From DATEOR01 sp963841425 (GTDB lineage: Bacteria; Actinomycetota; Thermoleophilia; Gaiellales; Gaiellaceae): a stretch of DNA of 64,000 nt. Positions within the stretch are counted from its first letter, which is position 1; each line of letters starts with the position of its first letter. Below, piece by piece: positions 52,701 to 60,189 of the stretch. The stretch is taken from positions 240,869 through 304,868 of the forward strand of contig CAWJCL010000005.1 of NCBI GenBank assembly GCA_963841425.1, in the 5' to 3' direction. Under the pieces are notes generated by a model. That model did no database searches and was not told where the DNA came from. It saw nothing but the letters and a program-made list of their open reading frames with translations. The translations under genes were made by a program, and so were the position numbers.

Positions 52701-52717
52701 AAGCGGATCGTCTTCAC
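49703..52717 (-). CDS. Large FtsX/MacB-type ABC permease
   Basis: 1004 residues. TM1 at about 25-48 (ALLLALGVAAAAGALAVVLG), a periplasmic domain, an FtsX core of three to four helices from about 285 (LLLVGGQVAALLLAFAVLAA), a second group near 400-520 including the FtsX motif (ALSLARSPGRAAVAVTFLVA), a second large outside domain, and a final three-helix FtsX core near 880-1004. Two FtsX cores in one chain match the two-domain ATPase, giving a complete transporter from two polypeptides. GTG at 52717. Substrate unknown. Divergent from a LysR regulator. Confidence 0.85.
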   Translation of the reverse strand: MKTIRLVGFPLGLAWSRLRHRPGRALLLALGVAAAAGALAVVLGGSLVAQDVSAGRALGALPESKRAVAVTYADLGLPRNGVTREELEPLVVRSLAGFAPGEPVRAVQYKLLRIGGALTNLAAVDDVSRWVRLTSGRYPRECTPERCEVVQLGGAGEIASAPALRFVKVGEGDLTSPLPFGLLPGAKVTRVGESFGVAEPPFLLAQGFDELSGLPELESIYRTYAWSVPLAPRSIHPWEIDSFEARAARAESTLRARSLFLDLSAPVAELAAARETGQVAGRRLLLVGGQVAALLLAFAVLAAVGMRRDVEAAAQRLTWFGARRWQVHLVTVAETTAVALLGVAVGWALGSAATALLADEAGSPPGAVLGHSALAGSGLAAAVGLALAGALVLIVVLSVPGITLGGRTFTPLDAAALGALLAVVLAFARGDADARALGQGGGTGTLLLLLPGLVTFVVAVAAARLLVPGLRLLERAARGSRIHMRLAALSLARSPGRAAVAVTFLVASLGLGLFAVVYRSTLDDGLSEQAAYAVPQDFTVREDLSPTGLVAPLEAAPISSYEAQGAEVTPVLRRTASAGGPGQLTVLAVPAGAIAELDGWRERFSSLSRGELIERVEPSPPPVLRGAPLPADASELAIPYTLRGGAVTLTAVVLQPDDLFARIGLGTAKPGSGTLRAAIPPEAHRGRIVALELSRALSAEGHGDFARVDGVLTLAPATAGGGVITDYSGWIGLDNVDATGSRLRFLLSNEAANPRFQPSQATDAAPPAVVATPGLAAAAGAGGILPLRLPGGSVPVRVVGTIRRFPSVYGDFVLGDERSLYVAMNAASPGTAVPTELWLSGPEELGVRLERPPFAPLSVSSRAAIEDRLRADPLARGSLAALTGAAVVAFLLALVGLAVLLAGDARDERRELFDLETQGAGPGTLRRHLRLRAVLVAGLGLLGGLAAAALLAVLAVDLVTLTAGASLPEPPLAIAVDWRLVAFACAIYGALTAGLVVLSTRRAV

Positions 52718-52748
52718 CTACAGGAACGCTGCCAGACAGCGAGCATCA

Positions 52749-52773
52749 CAACCACTGAATCTTCTTGTGGTTG
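52749..52773. promoter_or_regulatory. Perfect inverted repeat, likely LysR operator
   Basis: CAACCAC - 11 nt - GTGGTTG. The 25-bp element lies between the divergent ABC permease and LysR genes, overlapping the -35 region of the LysR gene. Size and T/A-flanked dyad fit a LysR-type activation/autorepression site. Confidence 0.55.
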
Positions 52774-52775
52774 AC

Positions 52776-52781
52776 TAAGAT
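52776..52781 (+). promoter_or_regulatory. -10 element of the LysR gene (leaderless)
   Basis: TAAGAT, 6 nt (TCGCTT), then ATG at 52788. Confidence 0.5.
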
Positions 52782-52787
52782 TCGCTT

Positions 52788-53729
52788 ATGCTCGACGTTC
52801 GACGGATGCGGGTGCTGAGCGCGGTGGCCGAGCACGGCTCGATCGCCGCCGCCGCACAGGCGCTCGCCTTCACGCCCTCGGCGGTCTCGCAGCAGATCGC
52901 GACACTCGAGCGCGAGGCGGGCGTGGCTCTCGTCGAGCGCGGCCCGCGCTCCGTCCGCCTGACCGAGGCCGGGCGCGCCCTCGTTGCGCACACCGACGGG
53001 ATCGTCGCGAGCCTCGCCGCCGCGGAAGCAGAGATCCAGGCCATAGCGGGCCTGCGCGGCGGGATGCTCCGGCTCTCCTCGTTTCCCACCGCCTACGCGA
53101 CGATCATGCCGCATGCGATCGGGGAGTTTCGCCGCCGTCACCCCGCCGTCGAGCTCTCGCTGACCGAGGCGGACGCGCTCCCGAGCATCGCCCGCGTGAA
53201 GTCGGGTGAGCTCGACCTCGCACTGGTCTACGAATACGACTTCGTTCCTCTGCCCGAGGACGATGCCGTCGAGAGGACGCACCTGATGGACGATCCGATA
53301 CGCGTCGTGCTCCCGCAGGGCCACCGCGCCGCCCGCCGTCGCGCGGTCCGGCTCGACGAGCTCGCCGGCGAGGCCTGGATCTCCTCCACCGCGCGCTCGT
53401 CGTGCCACGAGTTCGTCGCACGAGCGTGCCGAAACGCGGGCTTCGAGCCCATGATCGGCTTCGAAAGCGACGACCACGGCGTCTGGCAGGGCCTCGTCGC
53501 CGCGGGGGTCGGTGTCGCGCTCGCCCCCGAGCTCGCGCTCGAGACGCTCTACCCGGGCGTCGAGGCGCGGCCGGTGGCCCTGAGCCCCCTCAAGCGGCGG
53601 ATCTTCGCGGTCAACCGCGCCGGTGGGCGCTCGCCGGCGATCGAGGCGATGCTCGAGGTGATCGCCGAGACGATCTCCGGGCGCGAGGAGCGGCCCGCCC
53701 TCGAGCCGCCCCTTGCATCGCTTCGGTAG
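52788..53729 (+). CDS. LysR-family transcriptional regulator
   Basis: 313 residues. N-terminal winged HTH: LDVRRMRVLSAVAEHGSIAAAA and FTPSAVSQQIATLEREAGVALVER; C-terminal periplasmic-binding-like effector domain from about 90 (GMLRLSSFPTAYATIMPHAI ... WQGLVAAGVGVALAPELAL). Likely controls the divergent ABC system and itself through the dyad at 52749-52773. Effector unknown. Converges with the GAF-GGDEF gene, 6 bp apart. Confidence 0.92.
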   Translation: MLDVRRMRVLSAVAEHGSIAAAAQALAFTPSAVSQQIATLEREAGVALVERGPRSVRLTEAGRALVAHTDGIVASLAAAEAEIQAIAGLRGGMLRLSSFPTAYATIMPHAIGEFRRRHPAVELSLTEADALPSIARVKSGELDLALVYEYDFVPLPEDDAVERTHLMDDPIRVVLPQGHRAARRRAVRLDELAGEAWISSTARSSCHEFVARACRNAGFEPMIGFESDDHGVWQGLVAAGVGVALAPELALETLYPGVEARPVALSPLKRRIFAVNRAGGRSPAIEAMLEVIAETISGREERPALEPPLASLR

Positions 53730-53735
53730 ACCGAG

Positions 53736-54746
53736 CTAGCTGGCTGCGCGGGCTTCGAGGCCGAGCAGCGTGCGGGCGCCGCCGGCGGCCTTCGCGCGAT
53801 ACGCGGCGATGTCCGCCGAGCGGTAGAGGTCGTACGAGGAACCGAGGTTCGCCGCCGCGCGGGCGACCCCGCCCGAGAAGCTGTACGGCCCCCTGGCGAT
53901 CAGTGAATCCTGTGCCCGCTCGGCGACCTTGATCGCGTCGTCCGGGTTCGCGCCCGGGAGGATGATCGCGAACTCGTCCCCGCCCAGGCGGCAGGCGATG
54001 TCGCCCGAGCGGCAGGACTCGCGGAGGGAATCCGCGAGCGCGCGCAACGCCTCGTCCCCGGCCGGGTGGCCGCCCAGGTCGTTGATCCGCTTGAGACCGT
54101 CGAGGTCGACGACGAGCAGGCTCAGCTGCTCGCCGCTCCGCTGGCTACGGGCGACGGCCGCGTCGAACTGCTCCTCGAAGAGACGGCGGTTGTACAGGTT
54201 CGTGAGCTTGTCCCGCGCGGCGAGCTCCTTCATCTCCTTGTAGAGCATCGCGTTTTGCACCGCGGGCGCGACGACGTTGCAAAGCGCCTGGCAGAAGTCC
54301 ACGTCGGCCACGTCGAACTCGCGGTCGATCTCGTCGACGACCTCCATCATCCCGATCGTCTCGCCACCGGTCATGAGCGGGAGCATGAGCAGGGTCTTGC
54401 GGTCACGCGCTTCGAGGAGCGCGCGCTCGGCGGGGTCGTCGTTCTCGTTCGAGAGGCGGATCTGGATCGGCTCCTGCGTCTCGAGCACTTGCTTCGTCGC
54501 CGGGAAGTCGGCGAGCCGGTAGATCTGGCCGCCCTCCTCGGTGATCTCGCTCGCGCCCTCGAAGTGCTCGACCAGCATGATCAGCTCGTCGCGCTCGCGA
54601 TCCCAGAAGGAGATCTCGGCCGCGGTGGCGCCGGTGAGCTCGGTCGCCTGGTCCGTGAAAGCACGCAAGACCTCGCTCAATTCGAGGGTCGAAGAGAGCT
54701 TGTGGGAGACGTCGAGCAGCGCCTGGAGCCGATTTGCCGGAGCCAT
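53736..54746 (-). CDS. GAF-GGDEF diguanylate cyclase
   Basis: 336 residues: N-terminal GAF domain (about 8-165: LQALLDVSHKLSSTLELSEVL ... MLPLMTGGETIGMMEVVD), short helix, then a GGDEF domain (about 180-335) with DKLTNLYNRRLFEEQ, the active-site loop RLGGDEFAII intact, and no EAL domain. Should make cyclic di-GMP in response to a GAF ligand. No inhibitory RxxD directly before GGDEF is evident. The C-terminus is ordinary. ATG at 54746. Confidence 0.88.
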   Translation of the reverse strand: MAPANRLQALLDVSHKLSSTLELSEVLRAFTDQATELTGATAAEISFWDRERDELIMLVEHFEGASEITEEGGQIYRLADFPATKQVLETQEPIQIRLSNENDDPAERALLEARDRKTLLMLPLMTGGETIGMMEVVDEIDREFDVADVDFCQALCNVVAPAVQNAMLYKEMKELAARDKLTNLYNRRLFEEQFDAAVARSQRSGEQLSLLVVDLDGLKRINDLGGHPAGDEALRALADSLRESCRSGDIACRLGGDEFAIILPGANPDDAIKVAERAQDSLIARGPYSFSGGVARAAANLGSSYDLYRSADIAAYRAKAAGGARTLLGLEARAAS

Positions 54747-54819
54747 ACGGGGCTTATCGGGATCGGGGGCGCAACGCTTGAGAGTGCCTACGATGGGGAA
54801 TCTCGGACGAGGAGAGCGC

Positions 54820-55716
54820 GTGCAGGCAATCGTCATCCACGAAGGCGGCGGGCCGGAAGTCCTCGAGTACGAAGAGGTCCCGGACCCCACCCCGGCCGAT
54901 AGAGAGGTGCTCGTCCGGCTCGAGGCCGCGGGGATCAATCACTTCGACTTGAACCAGCGCCAGGCACCGGAGGCGACGGGGGCGAAGCCTCCTTTCACCC
55001 CAGGAATGGACGGCGCCGGCACGCGGGAGGACACCGGCGAGCGCGTGCTCGTCAGCGGCTCGCTCGGTACGTATGCGGAGCTCGTCGCGGCGGCGGAGGA
55101 GAACGTCCGCCCCATCCCGGACTCGCTCGACGCAGGGCGCGCGGCCGGCCTCGGCGTCGCGTACAAGACCGCCTGGGCAAGTCTCGCCGACGCGGGCCTG
55201 CAGAAGGGCGAGCGCCTCCTCGTGCAGGCGGGGTCGAGCGGTACGGGCCAGGCGGCGATCGACATCGGCCGCTACCTCGGCGCGGACATCTACGCGACGG
55301 CGAGCCGGACGAAGCACGACCGCCTCCGCGCGCTCGGCGCCGAGCCGCTCGCCTACGACGACGAGAAGATCGCGGAGCTCGGCGCAGCGGTCGTCTTCGA
55401 CCCCGTCCTCGGCGACCGCTTCGAGTTGAGCCTCTCGGCGCTCGCCCCGACCGGCCGGCTCGTCACGTGCGGAGCGCTCGACTCGCCGATGGTCTCGGTG
55501 AACATGTGGACGATCGTCGGCAAGCGCCTGCGGGTCATCGGAAGTGGAAGCGCCTCGGTCGCACCGGAGCAGCTCGACGAGATCATCCGCCTCGTCGCAG
55601 ACGGGAGCCTCGAAGGCCCGGTCGTGGACCGCGAGTTGCCCCTCGACCAGGCGGCCGAAGCGCACCGCCTGATCGAGGAGCGTCAGACCTTCGGAAAGGT
55701 CGTCCTCAAGCCCTGA
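54820..55716 (+). CDS. Quinone-oxidoreductase-like MDR protein
   Basis: 298 residues, zinc-free medium-chain dehydrogenase: VIHEGGGPEVLEYEEVPDP, EAAGINHFDLNQRQ, PFTPGMDGAGT, Rossmann region LLVQAGSSGTGQAAIDIGRYLGA, and the end LPLDQAAEAHRLIEERQTFGKVVL. Slightly short for the family because of gaps near the catalytic domain. I prefer GTG at 54820 (GAGGAG upstream, natural QAIVIHE start); an in-frame ATG at 54793 is the alternative. Confidence 0.85.
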   Translation: MQAIVIHEGGGPEVLEYEEVPDPTPADREVLVRLEAAGINHFDLNQRQAPEATGAKPPFTPGMDGAGTREDTGERVLVSGSLGTYAELVAAAEENVRPIPDSLDAGRAAGLGVAYKTAWASLADAGLQKGERLLVQAGSSGTGQAAIDIGRYLGADIYATASRTKHDRLRALGAEPLAYDDEKIAELGAAVVFDPVLGDRFELSLSALAPTGRLVTCGALDSPMVSVNMWTIVGKRLRVIGSGSASVAPEQLDEIIRLVADGSLEGPVVDRELPLDQAAEAHRLIEERQTFGKVVLKP

Positions 55717-56007
55717 AGCGCGGGCCTATGGGCCGTTGGCCCGGCAGCTCTGGATGAGGTTGCGCGGATTGCCGGCCGCGGCCTCCGCATACATCCGCTG
55801 TTTCCACTGGTACCCGCCGTGGAGACCGATTTGTACGGATGTGGTGAACAGCGTTGACTTGTGGCCGGGAACTCTGAGAGGGTCGTTGCTGGATCGTTAG
55901 CTGTGTCGCCGTAGTGTGACCGGCCCTTGACGAAGTTAGCCACGCGTCGCCGTACGCGAACGGCCCTCGACGATTGAGGGGTCGATCCGACGACCGAGAG
56001 GTGAGGA

Positions 56008-57207
56008 ATGGCAACTGTCGAAACGACAACCGAGATCCGTCCGTTCCAGGTCGAGATTCCGAATGAGGAGCTCGCCGAGCTGCGCCGGCGCATCGCCGCG
56101 ACGCGCTCGCCCTCCAAGGAGCTGGTCCCGGACCGGTCGCAGGGCGTGCAGCTGGAGACGATCCAAGCGCTCGCCCGCTACTGGGCGACCGAGTATGACT
56201 GGCGCAAGGCCGAGGCGAGGTTGAACTCCCTGCCTCAGTTCACGACAAAGATCGACGGCGTGACTATTCATTTCATCCACGTGCGTTCGCCGCACGAGAA
56301 CGCGCTGCCGCTGATCATGACGCACGGCTGGCCCGGCTCGGTGATTGAGCTCCTCGAAACCATCGGCCCGCTCACCGACCCGACGGTGCACGGTGGGCAA
56401 GCCGAGGACGCGTTTCACCTCGTGCTGCCGTCCCTGCCCGGCTACGGCTTCTCGGGCGAGCCGACCGAGCTCGGCTGGGACTCCGGCCGCACCGCACGTG
56501 CGTGGGCGGAGCTGATGCACCGGCTCGACTACACCCGCTACGTCGCCCAGGGCGGCGACGTCGGTGCCCTTGTCACGGATCTGATGGGCCGCCAGGCGGT
56601 CGACGGTTTGGTCGGCTACCACCTGAACCTGCTCACGGCGGTGCTCGCAATCGGCGATCACCTGCCAAAGGAATCCGAACAGGAACGCGCAGCGGCCGAG
56701 GCGCTCGCCACATTCAAGGAAAGCGGCTTCGGCTACTTCCTGGAGATGGCCACGCGGCCGCAGACGATCGGCTATGCCCTGCTGGATTCACCAGTCGCCC
56801 TGGCCGCCTGGATGCTCGACCACGACACGGACAGCTACTACAAGATCTCCCGCGCGTTCGTCGACGGCGAGCCCGTCGGCAATCTCACCCGGGACACCAT
56901 CGTCGACAACATCACGCTGTACTGGCTGACCGGCACCGCAGCGTCAGCGGCCCGGTCGTATTGGGAGGACGGACGAGCGCTGGCCGCAGCGCTTGCGAGC
57001 GGCCAGGCTCCTCCGGCGGTCACCGTGCCGGTCGGCTTCACGACATTCCCCGGCGAGATCTGGGCCGCCCCGCGCAGCTGGGTCGAGGCGGTCTACCCCG
57101 ACCTCGCCTACTTCAACGAGGTCGACAGGGGCGGCCACTTCGCAGCGTGGGAAGAGCCGGAGCTCTTCTCCGAAGAACTACGCGCCGCGTTCGCCTCGGT
57201 TCGCTGA
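56008..57207 (+). CDS. Epoxide hydrolase (EHN-type alpha/beta hydrolase)
   Basis: 399 residues. N-terminal EHN segment (IRPFQVEIPNEELAELRRRIAATR ... YDWRKAEARLNSLPQF), then alpha/beta-hydrolase fold with oxyanion motif HGWPGSVIELLE, nucleophile Asp184 in QGGDVGALV, and catalytic His near 376 in RGGHFAAWE. Two lid tyrosines of the family have candidates in SYYKIS. Opens epoxides by hydrolysis; substrate unknown. ATG at 56008 preceded by GAGAGGTGAGGA. Single transcription unit. Confidence 0.9.
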   Translation: MATVETTTEIRPFQVEIPNEELAELRRRIAATRSPSKELVPDRSQGVQLETIQALARYWATEYDWRKAEARLNSLPQFTTKIDGVTIHFIHVRSPHENALPLIMTHGWPGSVIELLETIGPLTDPTVHGGQAEDAFHLVLPSLPGYGFSGEPTELGWDSGRTARAWAELMHRLDYTRYVAQGGDVGALVTDLMGRQAVDGLVGYHLNLLTAVLAIGDHLPKESEQERAAAEALATFKESGFGYFLEMATRPQTIGYALLDSPVALAAWMLDHDTDSYYKISRAFVDGEPVGNLTRDTIVDNITLYWLTGTAASAARSYWEDGRALAAALASGQAPPAVTVPVGFTTFPGEIWAAPRSWVEAVYPDLAYFNEVDRGGHFAAWEEPELFSEELRAAFASVR

Positions 57208-57353
57208 GTCAAACCGAATCAAGGATCTCGGCCGCCTACCGATAGCTGCCGATGGGCCGGGGCAAGCTCTCCTCTCTCGAGCCAGATTTCGCCGAAGAGC
57301 CGCAGTTCCGGTGAGGTCGCGCCCCGGCCCTTCTCACACTGATCGTTCCAGAG

Positions 57354-57403
57354 CTTCCGCCCGAGCGGCCGAGCGACGGGGGCGCGTAGGAGCTGGCGCG
57401 GCG
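57354..57403. repeat. Direct repeat, left copy
   Basis: Begins CTTCCGCCCGAGCGGCCGAG and ends GGAGCTGGCGCGGCG. About 85 percent alike by eye to the copy at 57689-57736. The two copies flank a 66-residue gene. Confidence 0.6.
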
Positions 57404-57474
57404 CACAAGAGCCTGGCGATTCGTTCGCACGGGAGCGCCAGCCGTTGAGGAAGCTTGGGCGAGCGGTGCGAACG

Positions 57475-57675
57475 CTAGTGTCCGTCGAGAAACTTGCCGG
57501 CGTCTACCCGACGTCCCGATGCCTCACCGTCCTCGCTCAGTTCGACCACGGTGAGGGTGGCCGCCGCAAGGAAGCCGTGTTCATCGCAATAGGCGCGGAT
57601 CTTCTCGCGTGCTTCATCCTCGTTGTACGGGCCGCTGTCTTCGATCGCGTAGGTCTTACGGCTCACGTCGGACAT
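57475..57675 (-). CDS. Small hypothetical protein
   Basis: 66 residues, acidic and soluble: SRKTYAIEDSGPYNEDEARE, a short helix with CDEHGFLAAATLTVVEL, and a charged end. No family recognised. ATG at 57675. Flanked on both sides by a 50-bp direct repeat, the right copy ending 14 bp upstream of the start, which suggests a small duplicated or mobile segment. Confidence 0.5.
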   Translation of the reverse strand: MSDVSRKTYAIEDSGPYNEDEAREKIRAYCDEHGFLAAATLTVVELSEDGEASGRRVDAGKFLDGH

Positions 57676-57688
57676 GCTAGCTCTGGGC

Positions 57689-57736
57689 CTTCCGCCCGAG
57701 CGGCCGAGATGACGGCGCGTAGGAGCTTGCGCGGCG
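57689..57736. repeat. Direct repeat, right copy
   Basis: Same orientation and same start as the copy at 57354 (CTTCCGCCCGAGCGGCCGAG, then GCGCGTAGGAGCTTGCGCGGCG), 335 bp away. Confidence 0.6.
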
Positions 57737-57769
57737 AGCGGCGGCCGTTGTCGAGCGAGGTCGGCACCG

Positions 57770-58036
57770 TTACGCGGCGGGAGGTGGCCGGTCAAGTTCC
57801 GCAAGTTTTTCCAGCGCTCTGGCTTCTATGGCGATGGCACGCCTCGGCCCGAAGGCCAGAAGAGTCTCCTCGGCTAATGCGGTGACAAACGCTTGACCCT
57901 GGGCAGGGCCGTCATCGATCTCACTTTTCCGGGCAATCGCTTGCGCGATGGTCTCGTACGGCTCAATGGCGACGATCGCCCCCGTCCACCGATCGAGGAT
58001 GACCACGCGCCGGCTGTCGTCGAGAGCGGCTGGCAC
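57770..58036 (-). CDS. Small hypothetical protein
   Basis: 88 residues: RRVVILDRWTGAIVAIEPYE reads like two beta strands, followed by helices (IAQAIARKSEIDD, FVTALAEETLLAF, AIAIEARALEKLAEL). No family recognised, no transmembrane segment. GTG at 58036 without a clear ribosome site; an internal GTG ten codons on is also possible. Codon pattern is coding-like, but with no homology in hand the call is tentative. Confidence 0.45.
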   Translation of the reverse strand: MPAALDDSRRVVILDRWTGAIVAIEPYETIAQAIARKSEIDDGPAQGQAFVTALAEETLLAFGPRRAIAIEARALEKLAELDRPPPAA

Positions 58037-58362
58037 ACGTGAGGTCTACGTCTAGTTCGCCCCGCGAGCAAGTGTCTCTTTGAGACGAGTCTGCCGGGGC
58101 CGCGCGCATGCGCCGACCAAGCGGACTGTGGCGTTCGCCTGGGCGTGAGGCCGCTGGACAGCCGGCCCTAGCCGTTCGCGGGGTGTCTGGGTCCCGGTCT
58201 AGTGGAATGATCGTGAACGCGAGAGCCGAAGCCCGCCCCGACGCAACTGCGGTAGCAGCACAGGAGCTTCCAAGGGAGAGGCGGCGGCGAGCCCGGCTCT
58301 CGCCCATCACGTGTACGTCCTCACGCAACCATGCGGATTTCGCGTAGCCAAGTGGCTGGGAA
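58037..58362. other. Intergenic stretch, nothing recognised
   Basis: About 325 bp between the small gene and tRNA-Lys. Open frames are short and no motif or repeat stands out. Confidence 0.4.
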
Positions 58363-58435
58363 TGGGCCGGGCAGGGATCGAACCTGCGACCTTGGGATTA
58401 AAAGTCCCCTGCTCTACCAACTGAGCTACCGGCCC
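58363..58435 (-). tRNA. tRNA-Lys (anticodon TTT)
   Basis: 73 nt on the minus strand: acceptor GGGCCGG pairs with CCGGCCC and discriminator A; D arm GCTC-AGTTGGTA-GAGC; anticodon loop CTTTTAA; T arm GCAGG-TTCGATC-CCTGC. CCA not encoded. Intact cloverleaf. Confidence 0.95.
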
Positions 58436-58470
58436 CCGCCGTATTAGAGCCGAAGTCGAAGGAGGGGGCT

Positions 58471-58497
58471 CACGGGGGAACCACGGGTTCCCCCGTG
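58471..58497. repeat. Perfect 12-bp hairpin inside the broken tRNA region
   Basis: CACGGGGGAACC - ACG - GGTTCCCCCGTG. It occupies the place where the 3' half of the second tRNA-Lys should be; could also act as a terminator. Confidence 0.6.
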
Positions 58498-58500
58498 CCG

Positions 58501-58537
58501 TAAGAGTCCACTGCTCTACCAACTGCGCTACCGGCCC
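58501..58537 (-). pseudogene. Truncated tRNA-Lys (anticodon CTT), 5' half only
   Basis: On the minus strand GGGCCGGTA, a D arm (GCGC-AGTTGGTA-GAGC, one mismatch), stem GTGGA and loop CTCTTA match a tRNA-Lys(CTT) up to the anticodon loop. Beyond that the expected stem TCCAC, T arm and CCGGCCC are absent; a GC hairpin follows instead. No functional tRNA can form. Confidence 0.7.
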
Positions 58538-58581
58538 GCCTGACCAAGAGTATCGGGACGCGCGGGTATCCTGTCCTCGCC

Positions 58582-58654
58582 GCCCCCATCGACTAGCGGC
58601 CCAGGTCACAGCCCTTTCAAGGCTGTAGCGCGGGTTCGAATCCCGCTGGGGGCA
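58582..58654 (+). tRNA. tRNA-Glu (anticodon TTC)
   Basis: 73 nt: acceptor GCCCCCA with TGGGGGC and discriminator A; anticodon stem GCC/GGC-type around CTTTCAA; T arm GCGGG-TTCGAAT-CCCGC. Followed after 3 nt by tRNA-Val. Confidence 0.95.
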
Positions 58655-58657
58655 CCT

Positions 58658-58730
58658 GGGCGGTTAGCTCAGCTGGGAGAGCGCCTGGTTTACACCCAGG
58701 AGGTCGGCGGTTCGATCCCGTCACCGCCCA
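58658..58730 (+). tRNA. tRNA-Val (anticodon TAC)
   Basis: 73 nt: acceptor GGGCGGT with ACCGCCC, discriminator A; D arm GCTC-AGCTGGGA-GAGC; anticodon loop TTTACAC; T arm with TTCGATC. Probably co-transcribed with tRNA-Glu. Confidence 0.95.
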
Positions 58731-58754
58731 TCAGAGCCGCTGGGCCCGCGAGGC

Positions 58755-59939
58755 TCAGTGGCTCATCGTCCCCTCGACCTTGCCGACCTTGAGGAGCCCG
58801 ACCTGGCCCTCGTCCACTGCCGCGAACGCGTGCGAGACGAACGGATAGAGACCGGGATCGTCGATCCGAACGTCGAAGACTCCTCCGCCCCCGGCCGGCA
58901 CGGTAAGCGTCTGCACGCCGTGGAGAGCGTCAGCTGGATTCATGTCCCCGAACGGGTACGCCGTGTTGAAGATCGTCCCGACGATGTGGAAGTCGGTGTC
59001 GAGGGACGGGCCGGCGTCGACGACCCAGAAGCGGACCAGCTCGCCGGGCTTTGCGACCAGCGGATGCGTCACGTACTGGCCGGCATAGCCGTTGAAAGTC
59101 ATCCAGTCAGGCTGGCGCGCGTGCGCCTTGGTCATGTTGAACTCGGCCGGAGCCTTCAGGCCGTCGGTGTTCAGGTACCACTCGCTGGCAACGAGCACGT
59201 AGTCGTGGTCGGCCACCGGCAAGACGCCGGCCGTGGGCTCGACGACGATCGCGCCGTACATCCCGTTGGCGATGTGCATGAGCACCGGCTTCGTCCCGCA
59301 GTGGTACATGTAGACGCCCGGATCGTTCGCCATGAAGCGATAGCTGAACGACTCGCCCGGCATGACGTCCTTGAACGCGACATTGGGCGCGATCCGCGCA
59401 GCGTGGAAGTCGATCGAATGAGGGATCGCACCCTTGTTGGTGAGCGTGATCTCGACGGTCTGCCCTTGCTGCACGTGGAGCACCGGGCCCGGCGCACCGC
59501 CCTCCCATGCCCACGCCGAGTACTTGACGCCCGGCGCGACCTCGACCGTTCGATCCGTGAGGACGAGATCGAACTTCGCCAGGGGGCCTGCTTGAAGCGC
59601 GGGCATCTCCGCCGGGTACGGCTTGTGCGCGGCGGCGAGGTCCTCGGCATTTGCCGGAGCCGCGCCGGCGAAGCTCTCGAGCCCGGCAGCGGTCGTGTGC
59701 GCATGAACGTCGGTGGCCGCGCCCTGGCCGGCTGCGGGTGCGGCGGCGACCGCGGGCGTGGCAGCGGTTTGGCTCTCGCCCCGCGCGTCCAGCCACATCA
59801 GGAACGCGGCGAGCCCCACCGCAGCAGCGGTGAAGCCGAGGACGATGGCAGCGAACATCCAGAAGGCGCCGCCGACCGAGTCCGTGGCGCGCGGCCGAGT
59901 GTGAACGGGTGCGGGATGCGAGGCTGGGTGCGAGGCCAC
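58755..59939 (-). CDS. NirK-like two-domain copper protein, membrane-anchored
   Basis: 394 residues. N-terminal anchor helix (27-48) after a His-rich head (SHPASHPAPVH), low-complexity Ala linker, then two cupredoxin domains. Copper ligands match NirK: His174, Asp177 and His179 in IPHSIDFHAA; His213, Cys214, His222 and Met227 in MYHCGTKPVLMHIANGMYG; His370 in FVSHAF. The catalytic second His of the domain-2 motif (HLIGGHG in NirK) seems absent (HIVGTIF), so nitrite reduction is not assured; oxidase or other copper function is possible. GTG at 59939 has AAAGGAG 8 nt upstream. It lies between tRNA-Val and tRNA-Asp on the opposite strand. Confidence 0.85.
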   Translation of the reverse strand: MASHPASHPAPVHTRPRATDSVGGAFWMFAAIVLGFTAAAVGLAAFLMWLDARGESQTAATPAVAAAPAAGQGAATDVHAHTTAAGLESFAGAAPANAEDLAAAHKPYPAEMPALQAGPLAKFDLVLTDRTVEVAPGVKYSAWAWEGGAPGPVLHVQQGQTVEITLTNKGAIPHSIDFHAARIAPNVAFKDVMPGESFSYRFMANDPGVYMYHCGTKPVLMHIANGMYGAIVVEPTAGVLPVADHDYVLVASEWYLNTDGLKAPAEFNMTKAHARQPDWMTFNGYAGQYVTHPLVAKPGELVRFWVVDAGPSLDTDFHIVGTIFNTAYPFGDMNPADALHGVQTLTVPAGGGGVFDVRIDDPGLYPFVSHAFAAVDEGQVGLLKVGKVEGTMSH

Positions 59940-60115
59940 AGGAATCTCCTTTGTCTTGGCCTCACGCTACGGCTGCGCGTCCAGACGGGCATCCTCGCTC
60001 CGCCGCACATCGCTTGGGGGTTCGCCGCACTCCCGCTACGGGTTTCCCGCAACCTGCCGCGCGGGCACCGAGGACGCCGTCGTCGCATGCTCCGCCGATA
60101 CAATGCGTCGCGCGC

Positions 60116-60189
60116 GGGGGCGTAGTTCAGCTGGTTAGAACGCCGGCCTGTCACGCCGGAGGTCGCGGGTTCGAGTCCCGTCGCTCCCG
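60116..60189 (+). tRNA. tRNA-Asp (anticodon GTC)
   Basis: 74 nt: acceptor GGGGGCG with CGCTCCC (one G-T pair), discriminator G; D loop AGCTGGTTA; anticodon loop CTGTCAC; T arm GCGGG-TTCGAGT-CCCGT. The part from its anticodon stem to the end is repeated at 63175-63219. Confidence 0.95.

Noticed and set aside
58307..58609. 100-codon frame with repeated GPVAQLVEQ
   Set aside because: It is the translation of tRNA-Lys and its broken copy, a well-known spurious product.
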